A DNA stretch of 6,598 nt, taken from the NCBI GenBank assembly GCA_031280335.1, contig JAITGZ010000094.1, forward strand, positions 1 to 6,598, written 5' to 3'. The translations under genes and the position numbers were made by a program. Origin of the DNA: Deltaproteobacteria bacterium. Its GTDB lineage: Bacteria; Desulfobacterota; Desulfovibrionia; Desulfovibrionales; Desulfovibrionaceae. How positions within the stretch are numbered: the first letter of the stretch is position 1; each line of letters begins with the position of its first letter. This document shows, one piece after another, positions 1-5,883 of the stretch. The notes below the pieces were generated by a model. The model worked only from the letters and a program-made list of their open reading frames with translations. It was not told where the DNA came from and did no database searches.

Positions 1-330
1 CAGAAAATCCAGGGACACAGCATTGGTGATGGTTTCAGATGTCCAGTTCAGCAGCCCCTGCTGGGTCAGCACCGGCTTGTCCAGAGGAATCAGCGGCGCG
101 AGGCGCAAATCCGGCGTGGCCGCGAAATATTGCGGCGTGGGCCGGGTCAGCACCAGCACGGCAATCACCGCGACAGCGGCCAGCAGGCAGAACACCAGCC
201 CTGTAGCCAGCTTCATGGCCCGCTGATATTGCAGCCTGTACCAGCCAAGACCGCCGATGACCGCTGCCGCGTTATAGACCGGCTCTTTTGGAGCTTCCGG
301 TTGGGGCGGCGTTTTTCTGAAAAAGCCCAT
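1..330 (-). CDS. dotI: DotI/IcmL (TraM)-like type IVB secretion inner-membrane protein, 5' part only
   Basis: Reading leftward from an ATG at 330, 110 codons are open to the window edge, so the C-terminal part is missing. The protein has a short proline-rich cytoplasmic N-terminus (residues 1-20), then a single membrane helix at about 41-62 (GLVFCLLAAVAVIAVLVL). It continues with a periplasmic stretch containing QYFAATPDLRLAPLIPLDKP and LLNWTSETITNAVSLDF. This pattern of YFAxTPD, PLxPL and an NW near the start of the soluble domain is typical of DotI/IcmL/TraM, an inner-membrane subunit of the Dot/Icm core channel whose periplasmic domain is NTF2-like. A GAGG ribosome site overlaps the TGA of the upstream icmD-like gene, 7 bases before this ATG, suggesting coupling. 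Family assignment is from motif recognition. Confidence 0.87.
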   Translation of the reverse strand, partial: MGFFRKTPPQPEAPKEPVYNAAAVIGGLGWYRLQYQRAMKLATGLVFCLLAAVAVIAVLVLTRPTPQYFAATPDLRLAPLIPLDKPVLTQQGLLNWTSETITNAVSLDFL

Positions 331-337
331 AACCGCC

Positions 338-706
338 TCACAATCCGAGTTCGCCCAGGCCGGAAGTCTGATCCGTCCCGAAAAGCGTGGCCGAACCCGC
401 GCCCAGGAACTCACCCAGGCCCAAAAGCAGCCCGCCGAGCAGGATTTTGACCACCCCCCGCACCGGCGATTGCTGGCCCTGGCTGTGGGTCGCCTTGTAC
501 ATATCAATCACCCCCCACACGCCCATGCCTACGCCCGCAGCAAAGCCCCCGGCAGTTATGCCCTTGGCTATGCCTTTGGCGTTTTGGGCCACATTCTGGC
601 CCATCTCCCCAAAGGATACCGCCGCCTGGGCCAGTTCCGGCCAGAACCAGACCGCGCTTATAGCCATACAAGCCGCCATTGCCGTGGAAATTGAAGTCTG
701 ACGCAT
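338..706 (-). CDS. icmD: IcmD/DotP (TraR)-like small membrane protein of a type IVB secretion system
   Basis: This 122-residue protein has a probable signal peptide or first membrane helix (residues 1-28, with AQA-A as a possible cleavage site). A glycine/alanine-rich helix follows at about 50-68 (ITAGGFAAGVGMGVWGVI), then a second hydrophobic glycine-rich helix at about 86-104 (VVKILLGGLLLGLGEFLGAG). Size, architecture and position directly after a DotE/IcmC-like gene match IcmD/DotP of Legionella and TraR of IncI plasmids, small inner-membrane proteins of unclear mechanism. The start at 706 is supported by a strong AAGGAG six bases upstream, which begins right after the TGA of the previous gene. 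Low-complexity membrane proteins diverge fast, so the identity rests on gene order as much as on sequence. Confidence 0.72.
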   Translation of the reverse strand: MRQTSISTAMAACMAISAVWFWPELAQAAVSFGEMGQNVAQNAKGIAKGITAGGFAAGVGMGVWGVIDMYKATHSQGQQSPVRGVVKILLGGLLLGLGEFLGAGSATLFGTDQTSGLGELGL

Positions 707-718
707 AAAAAACTCCTT

Positions 719-1225
719 TCAGCCGATTATTCTGGCTATATAGGTTTGCACATCCCCGCCCAGCGTGGCCCCAATGCCGCGCAGGAAAGGAATGATGTTC
801 ACGGCGAGGATGCCGCCGAAAAGATGGATCAGTCCCCGGCTCATGCTCATGGCCTGATTGGGCGTATCGCGCATGAGGCAGATGCCCCGCGTTATGCCGA
901 TGACCCCTACAGTCATGATCCCGTACACCGCGAACTGGAGATAGACGGAACCTGGAGAGGATGGCGGGCTGTAGCTGAGGCTCTGCTCTGAAGACTGGTT
1001 AAAGACAGTCATGGACAAAGAATCCATGAGCGCGGGCAGATTCAGGAGCAGCACCGCCGCCATGAAGGTCCACAGGTCCGTGGAACGGCTGAATTTATGC
1101 TTCTGGTTTATGGCCTGCGCCGCCGCGACCATGACGAAGATCACCCCGAGCAGATAGGCCAGGACAATCAAGACCGGCCACCATTGCTGAAGGTGCGGGA
1201 TCACATTGGCGACATAGTTTTCCAT
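719..1225 (-). CDS. dotE: DotE/IcmC (TraQ)-like polytopic membrane protein of a type IVB secretion system
   Basis: The 168-residue protein has four predicted membrane segments at about residues 16-38, 52-70, 97-116 and 131-148. The last carries RGLIHLFGGILAVNI, and the preceding loop holds GITRGICLMRD; both resemble conserved parts of the IcmC/DotE and related IcmD/DotV membrane proteins. A serine/proline-rich loop (residues 77-94) separates helices 2 and 3. The role within Dot/Icm and IncI Tra systems is an accessory inner-membrane component; its biochemistry is not established. The ATG lies only 3 bases after the TAA of dotG and has a poor ribosome site (GGTAAG), so translation probably depends on coupling to dotG. 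Assignment as DotE rather than a sister membrane protein is inferred from order (dotG, this gene, icmD). Confidence 0.7.
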   Translation of the reverse strand: MENYVANVIPHLQQWWPVLIVLAYLLGVIFVMVAAAQAINQKHKFSRSTDLWTFMAAVLLLNLPALMDSLSMTVFNQSSEQSLSYSPPSSPGSVYLQFAVYGIMTVGVIGITRGICLMRDTPNQAMSMSRGLIHLFGGILAVNIIPFLRGIGATLGGDVQTYIARIIG

Positions 1226-1228
1226 AGC

Positions 1229-2326
1229 TTACCGCGCCTTGACATTGAGGATCAGCACCCCTATCGGAGTGCCCTGTTCCAGATAGACCGTGGGAGGCCG
1301 CTCGAAGTTGCGCTCAAAAATCCGCGAGGCTTTTTCCCCGACCTTTCCGGCAGCGATCCAGGCTTGATCCTCCGGGCTGTACCTGTTCCAGATCATCTGA
1401 TCCGCCACCCCGCCAATACCGCCGTAGACCGTGCTTTGCGCCCCGCTGTAGCGTTTGGCCGTGGACAGCCCTTCCAGAAAGGCCGAGGCCACCAGACCGC
1501 CCCAACGGCTGAAAAAATGCGTATCCACAGAGCTGGCCACCGAAGCCTCGGAAGTAGCGGGATCAACCGCGTAGCCCTCAAGCTGGATATCTTCGCCGGA
1601 GGGCAGAATCGCCCGCGCAAAGGCCAGCACCAGACGCTCCTCAAAACGCTGGAATTTGCCGAGCAGTCTGGCGTTCTTGAGCGGCCCGGACACCACCGTG
1701 GCCATGACCGCTGAAGGCACATCCGAGTTGACCCCGGTCTCCACCACCGCGTAGAGCAGATCACCGGGTTTGAGGACAGCGACCGGCGCGGCTTCCGGCA
1801 TATCCGGGCCGGGTTTGCCCACAGGCGGGACTATCCTTGGGTCTGAAAAATCGCGCAGCCAGATGACCTTGCCCTCTCCCGCCGATACCGCCGAAAGTTT
1901 GCCGTCCAGAGCTATGAGATCATCCATCATGCGCTTGAGTTGGGCGTCATCGCGCGGGGCAGGAGTCTGAACCGGCGCGACACGCGGCTGCACCACCGGA
2001 GGCGGCGGAGGCGCTTCGGGTTTGGGGGTAAGCAAAGGCGTCTTCTGCCCCACAGGTGTGGGGATAAAACTTTCCCCGGCCTGCAAAGCGGCCTCCGCCT
2101 TCTGCCCGTCATGCGTTTCCAGCTTGCGGTTGTATTCCTCGGAGCCTTCGCCCCCGGCCTGCCACTGCGCCGCCCCTGTTTTCACCCCGCCAATCCTGGA
2201 GCTGGAGGGCGGTTGTTCCGGGGCAAAAAACATAAAACAGATGAAGACTATGCCGCTGGCCATGACCAGCCCCAAAAGGCAGAACAAAATAAAACGGCGT
2301 TTCTTTTCTGTGGAGTTGACGCTCAT
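1229..2326 (-). CDS. dotG: DotG/IcmE (TraO)-like VirB10/TrbI-family channel protein
   Basis: This 365-residue protein has a charged N-terminus and one membrane helix (about residues 12-34). The SEEYNRKLE motif at 62-70 recalls the conserved SxxYxxLL element of DotG. A proline-rich spacer follows (about 87-124, including five consecutive prolines), then a C-terminal VirB10/TrbI-like domain (about 185-363) beginning LKPGDLLYAVVETGVNSDVP and ending YLEQGTPIGVLILN. DotG spans from the inner membrane to the outer-membrane core and forms much of the channel in type IVB systems. It is far shorter than Legionella DotG, which has a long repeat region, and closer in size to TraO of IncI plasmids, so the repeat region is simply absent. 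Its ATG overlaps the dotH TGA by four bases (ATGA), and GGGGGAAGG precedes it. Confidence 0.9.
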   Translation of the reverse strand: MSVNSTEKKRRFILFCLLGLVMASGIVFICFMFFAPEQPPSSSRIGGVKTGAAQWQAGGEGSEEYNRKLETHDGQKAEAALQAGESFIPTPVGQKTPLLTPKPEAPPPPPVVQPRVAPVQTPAPRDDAQLKRMMDDLIALDGKLSAVSAGEGKVIWLRDFSDPRIVPPVGKPGPDMPEAAPVAVLKPGDLLYAVVETGVNSDVPSAVMATVVSGPLKNARLLGKFQRFEERLVLAFARAILPSGEDIQLEGYAVDPATSEASVASSVDTHFFSRWGGLVASAFLEGLSTAKRYSGAQSTVYGGIGGVADQMIWNRYSPEDQAWIAAGKVGEKASRIFERNFERPPTVYLEQGTPIGVLILNVKAR

Positions 2327-3378
2327 GGCCTTCCCCCGCTGCGGGTTTTCAGCAGCACCGTCTGAATCTTGCCCCCGGATGAAATCATGATTCTGGGCGT
2401 AACCGGCGCTTCATAGCAGCGGACGCTGCCCGCGCCGTTGACCACCGCTTTCCAGGCAGGCCATACGAGCGTATGCGCCGTCCTGATGTAATGGCTGTCC
2501 CCCAGACGCCAGACATTGAGCTTTTCCGGCGCTGGCTCCAGAGCCAGACGCACGGCCTGGGCCGGAGGAACGCGATCCAGAAAGGCCAGCATATCGGAGC
2601 TTGCCGTCTCCTTGATGTCCTCAATAATGGGCGCTTCCGCCTTCGGGCCGTAGTGGGCAAGCTGGAACAGCACCAAAGCGTCCGCCTCCCGCGCCGGAGA
2701 GCGCACCGAATCCGACTCCAGACGGATCACCAGCGGCACATCCCGCTTTTCCAGCGTAACCACGATGGTGGACATGCCGTAACCCCGGATGGGCATGACG
2801 TTCAGAAGATTGCCGTCCGGCAGTTCCGGGCGCAGCACCTGAAAAAAGCCAGGTCCGCCGTTGGTCACGGAGGTGATCGGCCAGGGCTTGCCTGTGGAAT
2901 CATGAAAGACTAAAGAGGTGGCGACATTGGCCGTGGTCTTCACCAAAACCGGCTTGGCCCCCGGTTCCAGAGTTACCCGCGCCGTGCGCGAGGAAAGCGC
3001 CGGAGAGGCGGGCAGCAAGGCGCGTTCCCGCTGATCCGAGCGTTCCCGGTATTCCTGTATCTGCCCTTCATCCAGAGGCATCATTTGCCGCAGGCTTTCC
3101 TCAAAAAGGGCCTGCGCGTCAGAGTTACGCGCCTCCGGCCTCTTTTCAGGCGGGGCTTCCGATGGAGTTTCCCTTATCTCCGGTGTACTTTCCCTTTTTT
3201 CCGGCTCTTTCCGCCTGGGATCAGGCGCGGGTTCGGCAAGCCTGGGTTTTTCTCCGGGTGTACCCTGGCCCAGGATTTGCGTATAGGATTGCAGCACAAG
3301 ACCGCCCTGCGCGGCCAAGGCCGGGTTTGTCCAGGCCAGCGCCGCGAGAATCGGCAAGAGGCAAAGGCGCGTGTTCAT
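2323..3378 (-). CDS. dotH: DotH/IcmK (TraN)-like outer-membrane core protein of a type IVB secretion system
   Basis: The 351-residue protein carries a Sec signal peptide (residues 1 to about 22, with PALAAQ at the likely cleavage site; no lipobox cysteine). A long charged, proline- and glutamate-rich spacer (about 40-85) follows, then the LFEESLRQMMPLDEGQIQEY segment (91-110), typical of the start of the DotH/IcmK conserved region. The beta-rich C-terminal half includes GGPGFFQVLRPELPDGNLLN (174-193) and VMPIRGYGMSTIVVTLEKR (194-212), both characteristic of DotH/TraN. The family sits with DotC and DotD in the outer-membrane ring; neither partner is in this window. Length matches IcmK (about 360). 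The ATG shares one base with the TGA of the upstream gene (TGATG) and has AAGGAG nine bases away. Confidence 0.9.
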   Translation of the reverse strand: MNTRLCLLPILAALAWTNPALAAQGGLVLQSYTQILGQGTPGEKPRLAEPAPDPRRKEPEKRESTPEIRETPSEAPPEKRPEARNSDAQALFEESLRQMMPLDEGQIQEYRERSDQRERALLPASPALSSRTARVTLEPGAKPVLVKTTANVATSLVFHDSTGKPWPITSVTNGGPGFFQVLRPELPDGNLLNVMPIRGYGMSTIVVTLEKRDVPLVIRLESDSVRSPAREADALVLFQLAHYGPKAEAPIIEDIKETASSDMLAFLDRVPPAQAVRLALEPAPEKLNVWRLGDSHYIRTAHTLVWPAWKAVVNGAGSVRCYEAPVTPRIMISSGGKIQTVLLKTRSGGRP

Positions 3379-4190
3379 CAGGCGTCTCCTTGGGAAGAGG
3401 CTTTTTCAAAACCACAGTAATAGGCCGCAAGGTACTGTTCAGGGGTTTCTTCCGCGTAGCGGGCATTATTGCGCCGCGTCCGCTGTCCGTGCCATTCGGC
3501 CACCACCTTCTCGAAGGCCCGGTAAAACTGCGGCCATCTGGCTTTGTGGCGGTTCAGGACAGTCTGGTTGCGGTGCATGATGAACGGGCAGACGATGCAG
3601 CCAAGGCGGTCAAAACCCTCATCATAGAGGCTTGGGTAGGCCAGACCGCGCTCTTCGATGAAATCCCAGACCTGCCATTCCAGCCAATAGAAAATCGGCT
3701 TGAAGATTTTCCGTATTTTCCGTTTGCCGTTAATTTCCAGACGGGGCTTTCCGGCGCGTTTGAAGCTCTCTTCAGCCCGCAGGCCCAGGATACGGTTATG
3801 AAAGAGAGTATGTTTTTTCACCGGGTCTTTCTTGAGCAGATCACAGCACCAGCGCATCATCCGCAAGGGCGGCGACTTACGCCGTATGCCCTGCCAGAAG
3901 CTCCTTCTGGGATGGCAAAATTCGACATCGGGATAGTTTTGCCGGATGAAGCGAACCAGCTCCGGGGCGTCAATGCCCGTGCATGAATACACGGCCTGGA
4001 AGCGCACATGGGCCATGCGGCATAGTTCATAAGTAACAATGGAATCCTTGCCGCCGCTGAAACCGAGAAAATACCCTTCTTCCGGCTCATGCCGCTGTAA
4101 GAAGGCAATGGCTTCCCAGGTCATTTCCGCCACCGAGCATTGTGAGGGCGGCTTGATCCTGAAATCGGGGATATTCATACCGCCGCGCAT
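3378..4190 (-). CDS. PP-loop PAPS/APS reductase-family protein with a four-cysteine Fe-S motif (function in the element unknown)
   Basis: The 270-residue protein has the ATP-pyrophosphatase loop FSGGKDS (44-50). After it come RMMRWCCDLLKK (110-121) and GLRAEES (136-142), both typical of phosphoadenosine/adenosine phosphosulfate reductase relatives, then RLGCIVCPF (195-203). Cysteines 115-116 and 198/201 make a CC-X81-CXXC pattern, which in assimilatory APS reductases and in DndC binds a [4Fe-4S] cluster. A further cysteine near the C-terminus (YYCGFE, C259) is in roughly the place of the catalytic ECG cysteine of CysH, but the motif is not conserved. Stand-alone relatives are frequent on phages and conjugative elements, and their substrate is generally unknown. 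Start 4190 is chosen because AGGAGG lies just upstream; an in-frame ATG at 4178 forms an ATGA overlap with the previous stop and is an alternative. The gene lies between the initiator-like gene and dotH. Confidence 0.85.
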   Translation of the reverse strand: MRGGMNIPDFRIKPPSQCSVAEMTWEAIAFLQRHEPEEGYFLGFSGGKDSIVTYELCRMAHVRFQAVYSCTGIDAPELVRFIRQNYPDVEFCHPRRSFWQGIRRKSPPLRMMRWCCDLLKKDPVKKHTLFHNRILGLRAEESFKRAGKPRLEINGKRKIRKIFKPIFYWLEWQVWDFIEERGLAYPSLYDEGFDRLGCIVCPFIMHRNQTVLNRHKARWPQFYRAFEKVVAEWHGQRTRRNNARYAEETPEQYLAAYYCGFEKASSQGDA

Positions 4191-5326
4191 AAGCCCTCCT
4201 TTTGCGGCATAAAGCGCGTCAGCAGGCTTGTCCGGGGCAGGGCATTATCCAGACATGAGCGGACTTGTGTTTTGGCAGCCTGGGCCTCACGGTAAATCCT
4301 GGCCTCGCATTGGCGCTGATATGCCTCCATGAATTGCCCCATGCGTAAGCTGTTGCCTTCCGGCACGTCAGCAGCCATTGGCCCGCCGTATTTCTCATAG
4401 AGAAACATCCATGTGCCGCAGTGCATGGCCGCCAGCCCCTCGTTGAACTGCCGCGCCTCTTCGCCAAAACGGGCGGCAAAGGCTTCATAAAGCGGCCTTA
4501 ACCGCGCATTTTCCGCCTTGCGTCTGGCTTCGCGGGCTTCCTGCTCTTTCTGGAGGGCCTGCTCCATTTTTTCCGTCCGCAAACGAAGCTGAAGGGCCTG
4601 CTCCTCTTCGGGGGGCAAGGTATCCAGCCAGCGTTGGCCGCGCAGAAAATTGGACATTTGCGGGATGAAACGGCCCTGTTCTTTCTGCCAGCTCCCCGTG
4701 AGGGCAAAACGTTTTATGGAGGCCAGAAGGTCAGGCAAAGACGGAAGCTGGCCGTTTTGCCGTAGCTGGAGCCAGGCGGAACGGGCCAGTCCCGGAGCTT
4801 CCTTTTTGGGGTAGGCTTCCCATGCCTTTTCAAAATCCGGCAAAGAAAAACCCCCACCCCCCAAAGCCTTTGGAGCAGGAGACAGACTTTGTTCCGTTGC
4901 GGGGGGTAAGGGGGGAGTTGTTTTTTCTTCTTGTTTATTAAGATTATTTAGGTAGCCAATTTTTGGCCGGGTCTGGTCAACTGTTGGCTCCCGGCAGGCA
5001 GTTTCCGGCTGGTCAGCTTTGACTGCCCCACAGTCTTTCAGGGCTTCCGGACGCAGCAGATAATAGACGCAGGAGCGGTATTGCTCCCGCCTGACACTGA
5101 TCAGCTTTACGCCGATCAGTTCCGCCAGATAGTTTTTCACGCTGGAAACGCTGCAAGAGAGCTTCGCCGCCAGGGTCGCGTGAGACGGCCAGCAGTGATC
5201 TCTCTCCGAGGCATAGTTACAAAGCAGGGCATACATAATCTTGGCTCCACAGGTTACGGGCTTCTCCAGAATGAACTGCGGCAGAATCGGCCCAAACACA
5301 TTTCCCTTGGGGGTGAAAGTCTCCAT
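4175..5326 (-). CDS. Winged-helix replication-initiator-like protein (HTH domain plus phage O/DnaT-like region)
   Basis: From an ATG at 5326 (GGGAG ten bases upstream) the protein is 383 residues. The reading frame stays open for 48 more codons to an ATG at 5470, but that extension is cysteine- and serine-rich, looks non-coding and overlaps regulatory structure, so the shorter start is preferred. Residues about 25-93 form a helix-turn-helix/winged-helix domain (HCWPSHATLAAKLSCSVSSV, then a helix KNYLAEL). A low-complexity linker (100-160) follows. Next is a segment FEKAWEAYPKKEAPGLARSA to FIPQMSNFLRGQRWLD (165-235), seen in phage and plasmid replication proteins of the lambda O/DnaT type. After that come a charged coiled coil (about 238-276) and a less recognisable C-terminus. 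It most likely binds DNA at an origin or operator and opens the operon. A purely transcriptional role is the alternative. Confidence 0.75.
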   Translation of the reverse strand: METFTPKGNVFGPILPQFILEKPVTCGAKIMYALLCNYASERDHCWPSHATLAAKLSCSVSSVKNYLAELIGVKLISVRREQYRSCVYYLLRPEALKDCGAVKADQPETACREPTVDQTRPKIGYLNNLNKQEEKTTPPLPPATEQSLSPAPKALGGGGFSLPDFEKAWEAYPKKEAPGLARSAWLQLRQNGQLPSLPDLLASIKRFALTGSWQKEQGRFIPQMSNFLRGQRWLDTLPPEEEQALQLRLRTEKMEQALQKEQEAREARRKAENARLRPLYEAFAARFGEEARQFNEGLAAMHCGTWMFLYEKYGGPMAADVPEGNSLRMGQFMEAYQRQCEARIYREAQAAKTQVRSCLDNALPRTSLLTRFMPQKEGLCAAV

Positions 5327-5380
5327 TTTTCCGCTTCTCCCTTGACCCGAAAAAAGACGAAAAAATCTCCAGCCCCCTGC

Positions 5381-5409
5381 TTGACAAAGAGCAGCCTTTC
5401 GGCTAACGT
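5381..5409 (+). promoter_or_regulatory. Possible rightward promoter inside the leader of the initiator-like gene
   Basis: A perfect -35 box TTGACA (5381-5386) is followed after exactly 17 bases by TAACGT (5404-5409), which keeps the most conserved first, second and last positions of a -10 box. It points opposite to the operon and would start RNA at about 5416, just before a hairpin and a terminator. The -10 is weak, so the call is tentative. Confidence 0.35.
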
Positions 5410-5412
5410 CTT

Positions 5413-5433
5413 TCTCACATGACGAATGTGAGA
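5413..5433. repeat. Perfect 8-bp inverted repeat, operator-like
   Basis: TCTCACAT (5413-5420) and ATGTGAGA (5426-5433) form perfect 8-base arms around a five-base centre (GACGA). It lies about 90 bases upstream of the initiator-like start codon. It may be an operator for a dimeric winged-helix or helix-turn-helix regulator (possibly the product of that gene), or the first hairpin of the candidate antisense RNA. Confidence 0.55.
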
Positions 5434-5478
5434 TTTTCGTTTGCAGATCAGCCGTTGAGTATCCCCTCAACGGCTTTT
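5416..5478 (+). ncRNA. Candidate small antisense RNA opposite the leader of the initiator-like operon
   Basis: The promoter-like TTGACA-17-TAACGT upstream and the hairpin-plus-TTTT terminator at the end would define an RNA of about 63 bases. It would contain most of the CTCACAT/ATGTGAG hairpin near its 5' end and the terminator stem at its 3' end. It would be fully complementary to the untranslated leader of any operon mRNA that starts to the right of 5478. Short two-hairpin antisense RNAs of this size control initiator synthesis in many plasmids. This is inference from layout; no family match is claimed. Confidence 0.3.
5451..5478 (+). terminator. Rho-independent terminator, rightward
   Basis: A nine-base perfect stem GCCGTTGAG (5451-5459) / CTCAACGGC (5466-5474) with a six-base loop is followed by TTTT (5475-5478) on the plus strand. 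On the minus strand the stem is not followed by T residues, so it should act on rightward transcripts, although no plus-strand protein gene lies upstream. Confidence 0.6.
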
Positions 5479-5553
5479 CGCCTTTCTAGGCCCCTGTTTT
5501 CCTCAAACTCTTTCCTTTGATTGAGGTTTGTTCCGGCTCGGCTGGCTCGTCAG

Positions 5554-5575
5554 GCCGTGGACACCACGCCACGGC
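5554..5575. repeat. Hairpin 1 of three consecutive inverted repeats
   Basis: GCCGTGG (5554-5560) pairs with CCACGGC (5569-5575) across an eight-base loop. The inner GTGG/CCAC (5557-5560, 5564-5567) offers an alternative smaller fold. Confidence 0.5.
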
Positions 5576-5597
5576 GACATCCCTGGGATGTTTCGCC
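5573..5597. repeat. Hairpin 2: near-perfect palindrome
   Basis: ACATCCC (5577-5583) and GGGATGT (5585-5591) flank a single T. Outer arms GGCGA (5573-5577) and TCGCC (5593-5597) extend the symmetry with a short bulge, so about 25 bases are dyad-symmetric. The shape suits a dimeric DNA-binding protein or a cruciform. Confidence 0.5.
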
Positions 5598-5599
5598 TT

Positions 5600-5624
5600 G
5601 GGCGGGCATAAAAAAGACCCGCCC
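5600..5624. repeat. Hairpin 3: GC stem with A-rich loop
   Basis: GGGCGGG (5600-5606) pairs with CCCGCCC (5618-5624) around an 11-base loop that includes six A residues. There is no T-run directly after either side, so a terminator role is not supported. Confidence 0.5.
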
Positions 5625-5659
5625 GACTGCCGGAAGGCGCGGGAGGGCCATGAAAAGAA

Positions 5660-5700
5660 TTTTTTTTGAAATATTTTTTTATTTTTTCAAATATTTTTTT
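5660..5700. repeat. Phased T-tracts with 12-bp direct repeat, probable bent or easily melted DNA
   Basis: AAATATTTTTTT occurs at 5669-5680 and again at 5689-5700, a 20-base period (two helical turns), inside about 40 bases with almost no G or C. Helically phased T-tracts bend DNA, and such segments serve as UP elements, melting regions of origins, or protein assembly sites. They run directly into the extended -10 promoter. Confidence 0.6.
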
Positions 5701-5712
5701 CTGTGCTATAAT
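5684..5712 (+). promoter_or_regulatory. Strong rightward sigma-70-like promoter with extended -10
   Basis: TGC-TATAAT (5704-5712) is a perfect extended -10 element. A fair -35 (TTTTCA, 5684-5689) lies 17 bases upstream within T-tracts that could act as an UP element. RNA would start near 5719 and run toward the terminator at 5940-5970 and the gene at 6011. Confidence 0.6.
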
Positions 5713-5751
5713 ATGCTGAATTTCCAGATAAAAAACTTCTCTGGACACAAA

Positions 5752-5774
5752 AAATGGATAAGTAAATGGATAAG
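5752..5774. repeat. Tandem 11-bp repeat AAATGGATAAG with DnaA-box resemblance
   Basis: AAATGGATAAG occurs at 5752-5762 and 5764-5774, period 12. On the minus strand each reads TTATCCATT, seven of nine matches to a DnaA box (TTATCCACA). The repeat also creates two abutting tiny open frames (M-D-K-stop and a ten-codon MDKQVREKGV) with no clear ribosome site. Confidence 0.5.
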
Positions 5775-5784
5775 CAAGTGCGGG

Positions 5785-5834
5785 AAAAAGGGGTATAAAC
5801 CTGCATTTTCTGGAAGGGCAAAAAGCGGTATAAT
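5785..5834. repeat. Two 15-bp near-identical repeats AAAAAGSGGTATAAW
   Basis: AAAAAGGGGTATAAA (5785-5799) and AAAAAGCGGTATAAT (5820-5834) match at 13 of 15 positions with a 35-base period. The second copy contains a consensus TATAAT (5829-5834) that could be a -10 box with a weak -35 (TTTTCT, 5806-5811; spacing 17), so these may be either binding sites or duplicated promoter cores. Confidence 0.45.
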
Positions 5835-5840
5835 TCTTTG

Positions 5841-5880
5841 ATTTTGTATCTAAATGTACCTTAATGTACCTATGATGTAG
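5841..5880. repeat. Four 10-bp helically phased TGTA repeats
   Basis: TGTA recurs at 5845, 5855, 5865 and 5876. The two central units are TAAATGTACC and TTAATGTACC (5851-5870); the outer two are degenerate. One-turn spacing puts all copies on one face of the helix, as for cooperative regulator or initiator binding. The array lies just after the TATAAT at 5829-5834. Confidence 0.5.
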
Positions 5881-5883
5881 GGA

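Noticed and set aside
1097..1714. Plus-strand open frame of 205 codons
   Set aside because: It lies opposite dotE and the conserved C-terminal domain of dotG; the arginine/histidine/proline-rich translation is typical of a GC-rich shadow frame.
3162..3986. Long open frame on the plus strand (274 codons)
   Set aside because: It is antisense to dotH and the PP-loop gene, both with clear family motifs; its translation has no recognisable domain and no ribosome site.
5327..5470. N-terminal extension of the initiator-like protein to an ATG at 5470
   Set aside because: The extension overlaps the inverted repeat and the terminator-like stem, lacks a domain, and the ATG at 5326 has a ribosome site and matches the expected start of the winged-helix domain.
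5600..5624. GC hairpin as a terminator for the minus strand
   Set aside because: The T-run is in the loop, not after the stem, so intrinsic termination is not expected.
5755..5799. Tiny open frames MDK and MDKQVREKGV
   Set aside because: They arise from the tandem repeat and have no convincing ribosome site; a leader peptide cannot be excluded but is not supported.
5521..5841. Plus-strand open frame of 106 codons
   Set aside because: It runs through the hairpin cluster and homopolymeric T-tracts, giving a phenylalanine-rich low-complexity middle; the strong promoter lies inside it.
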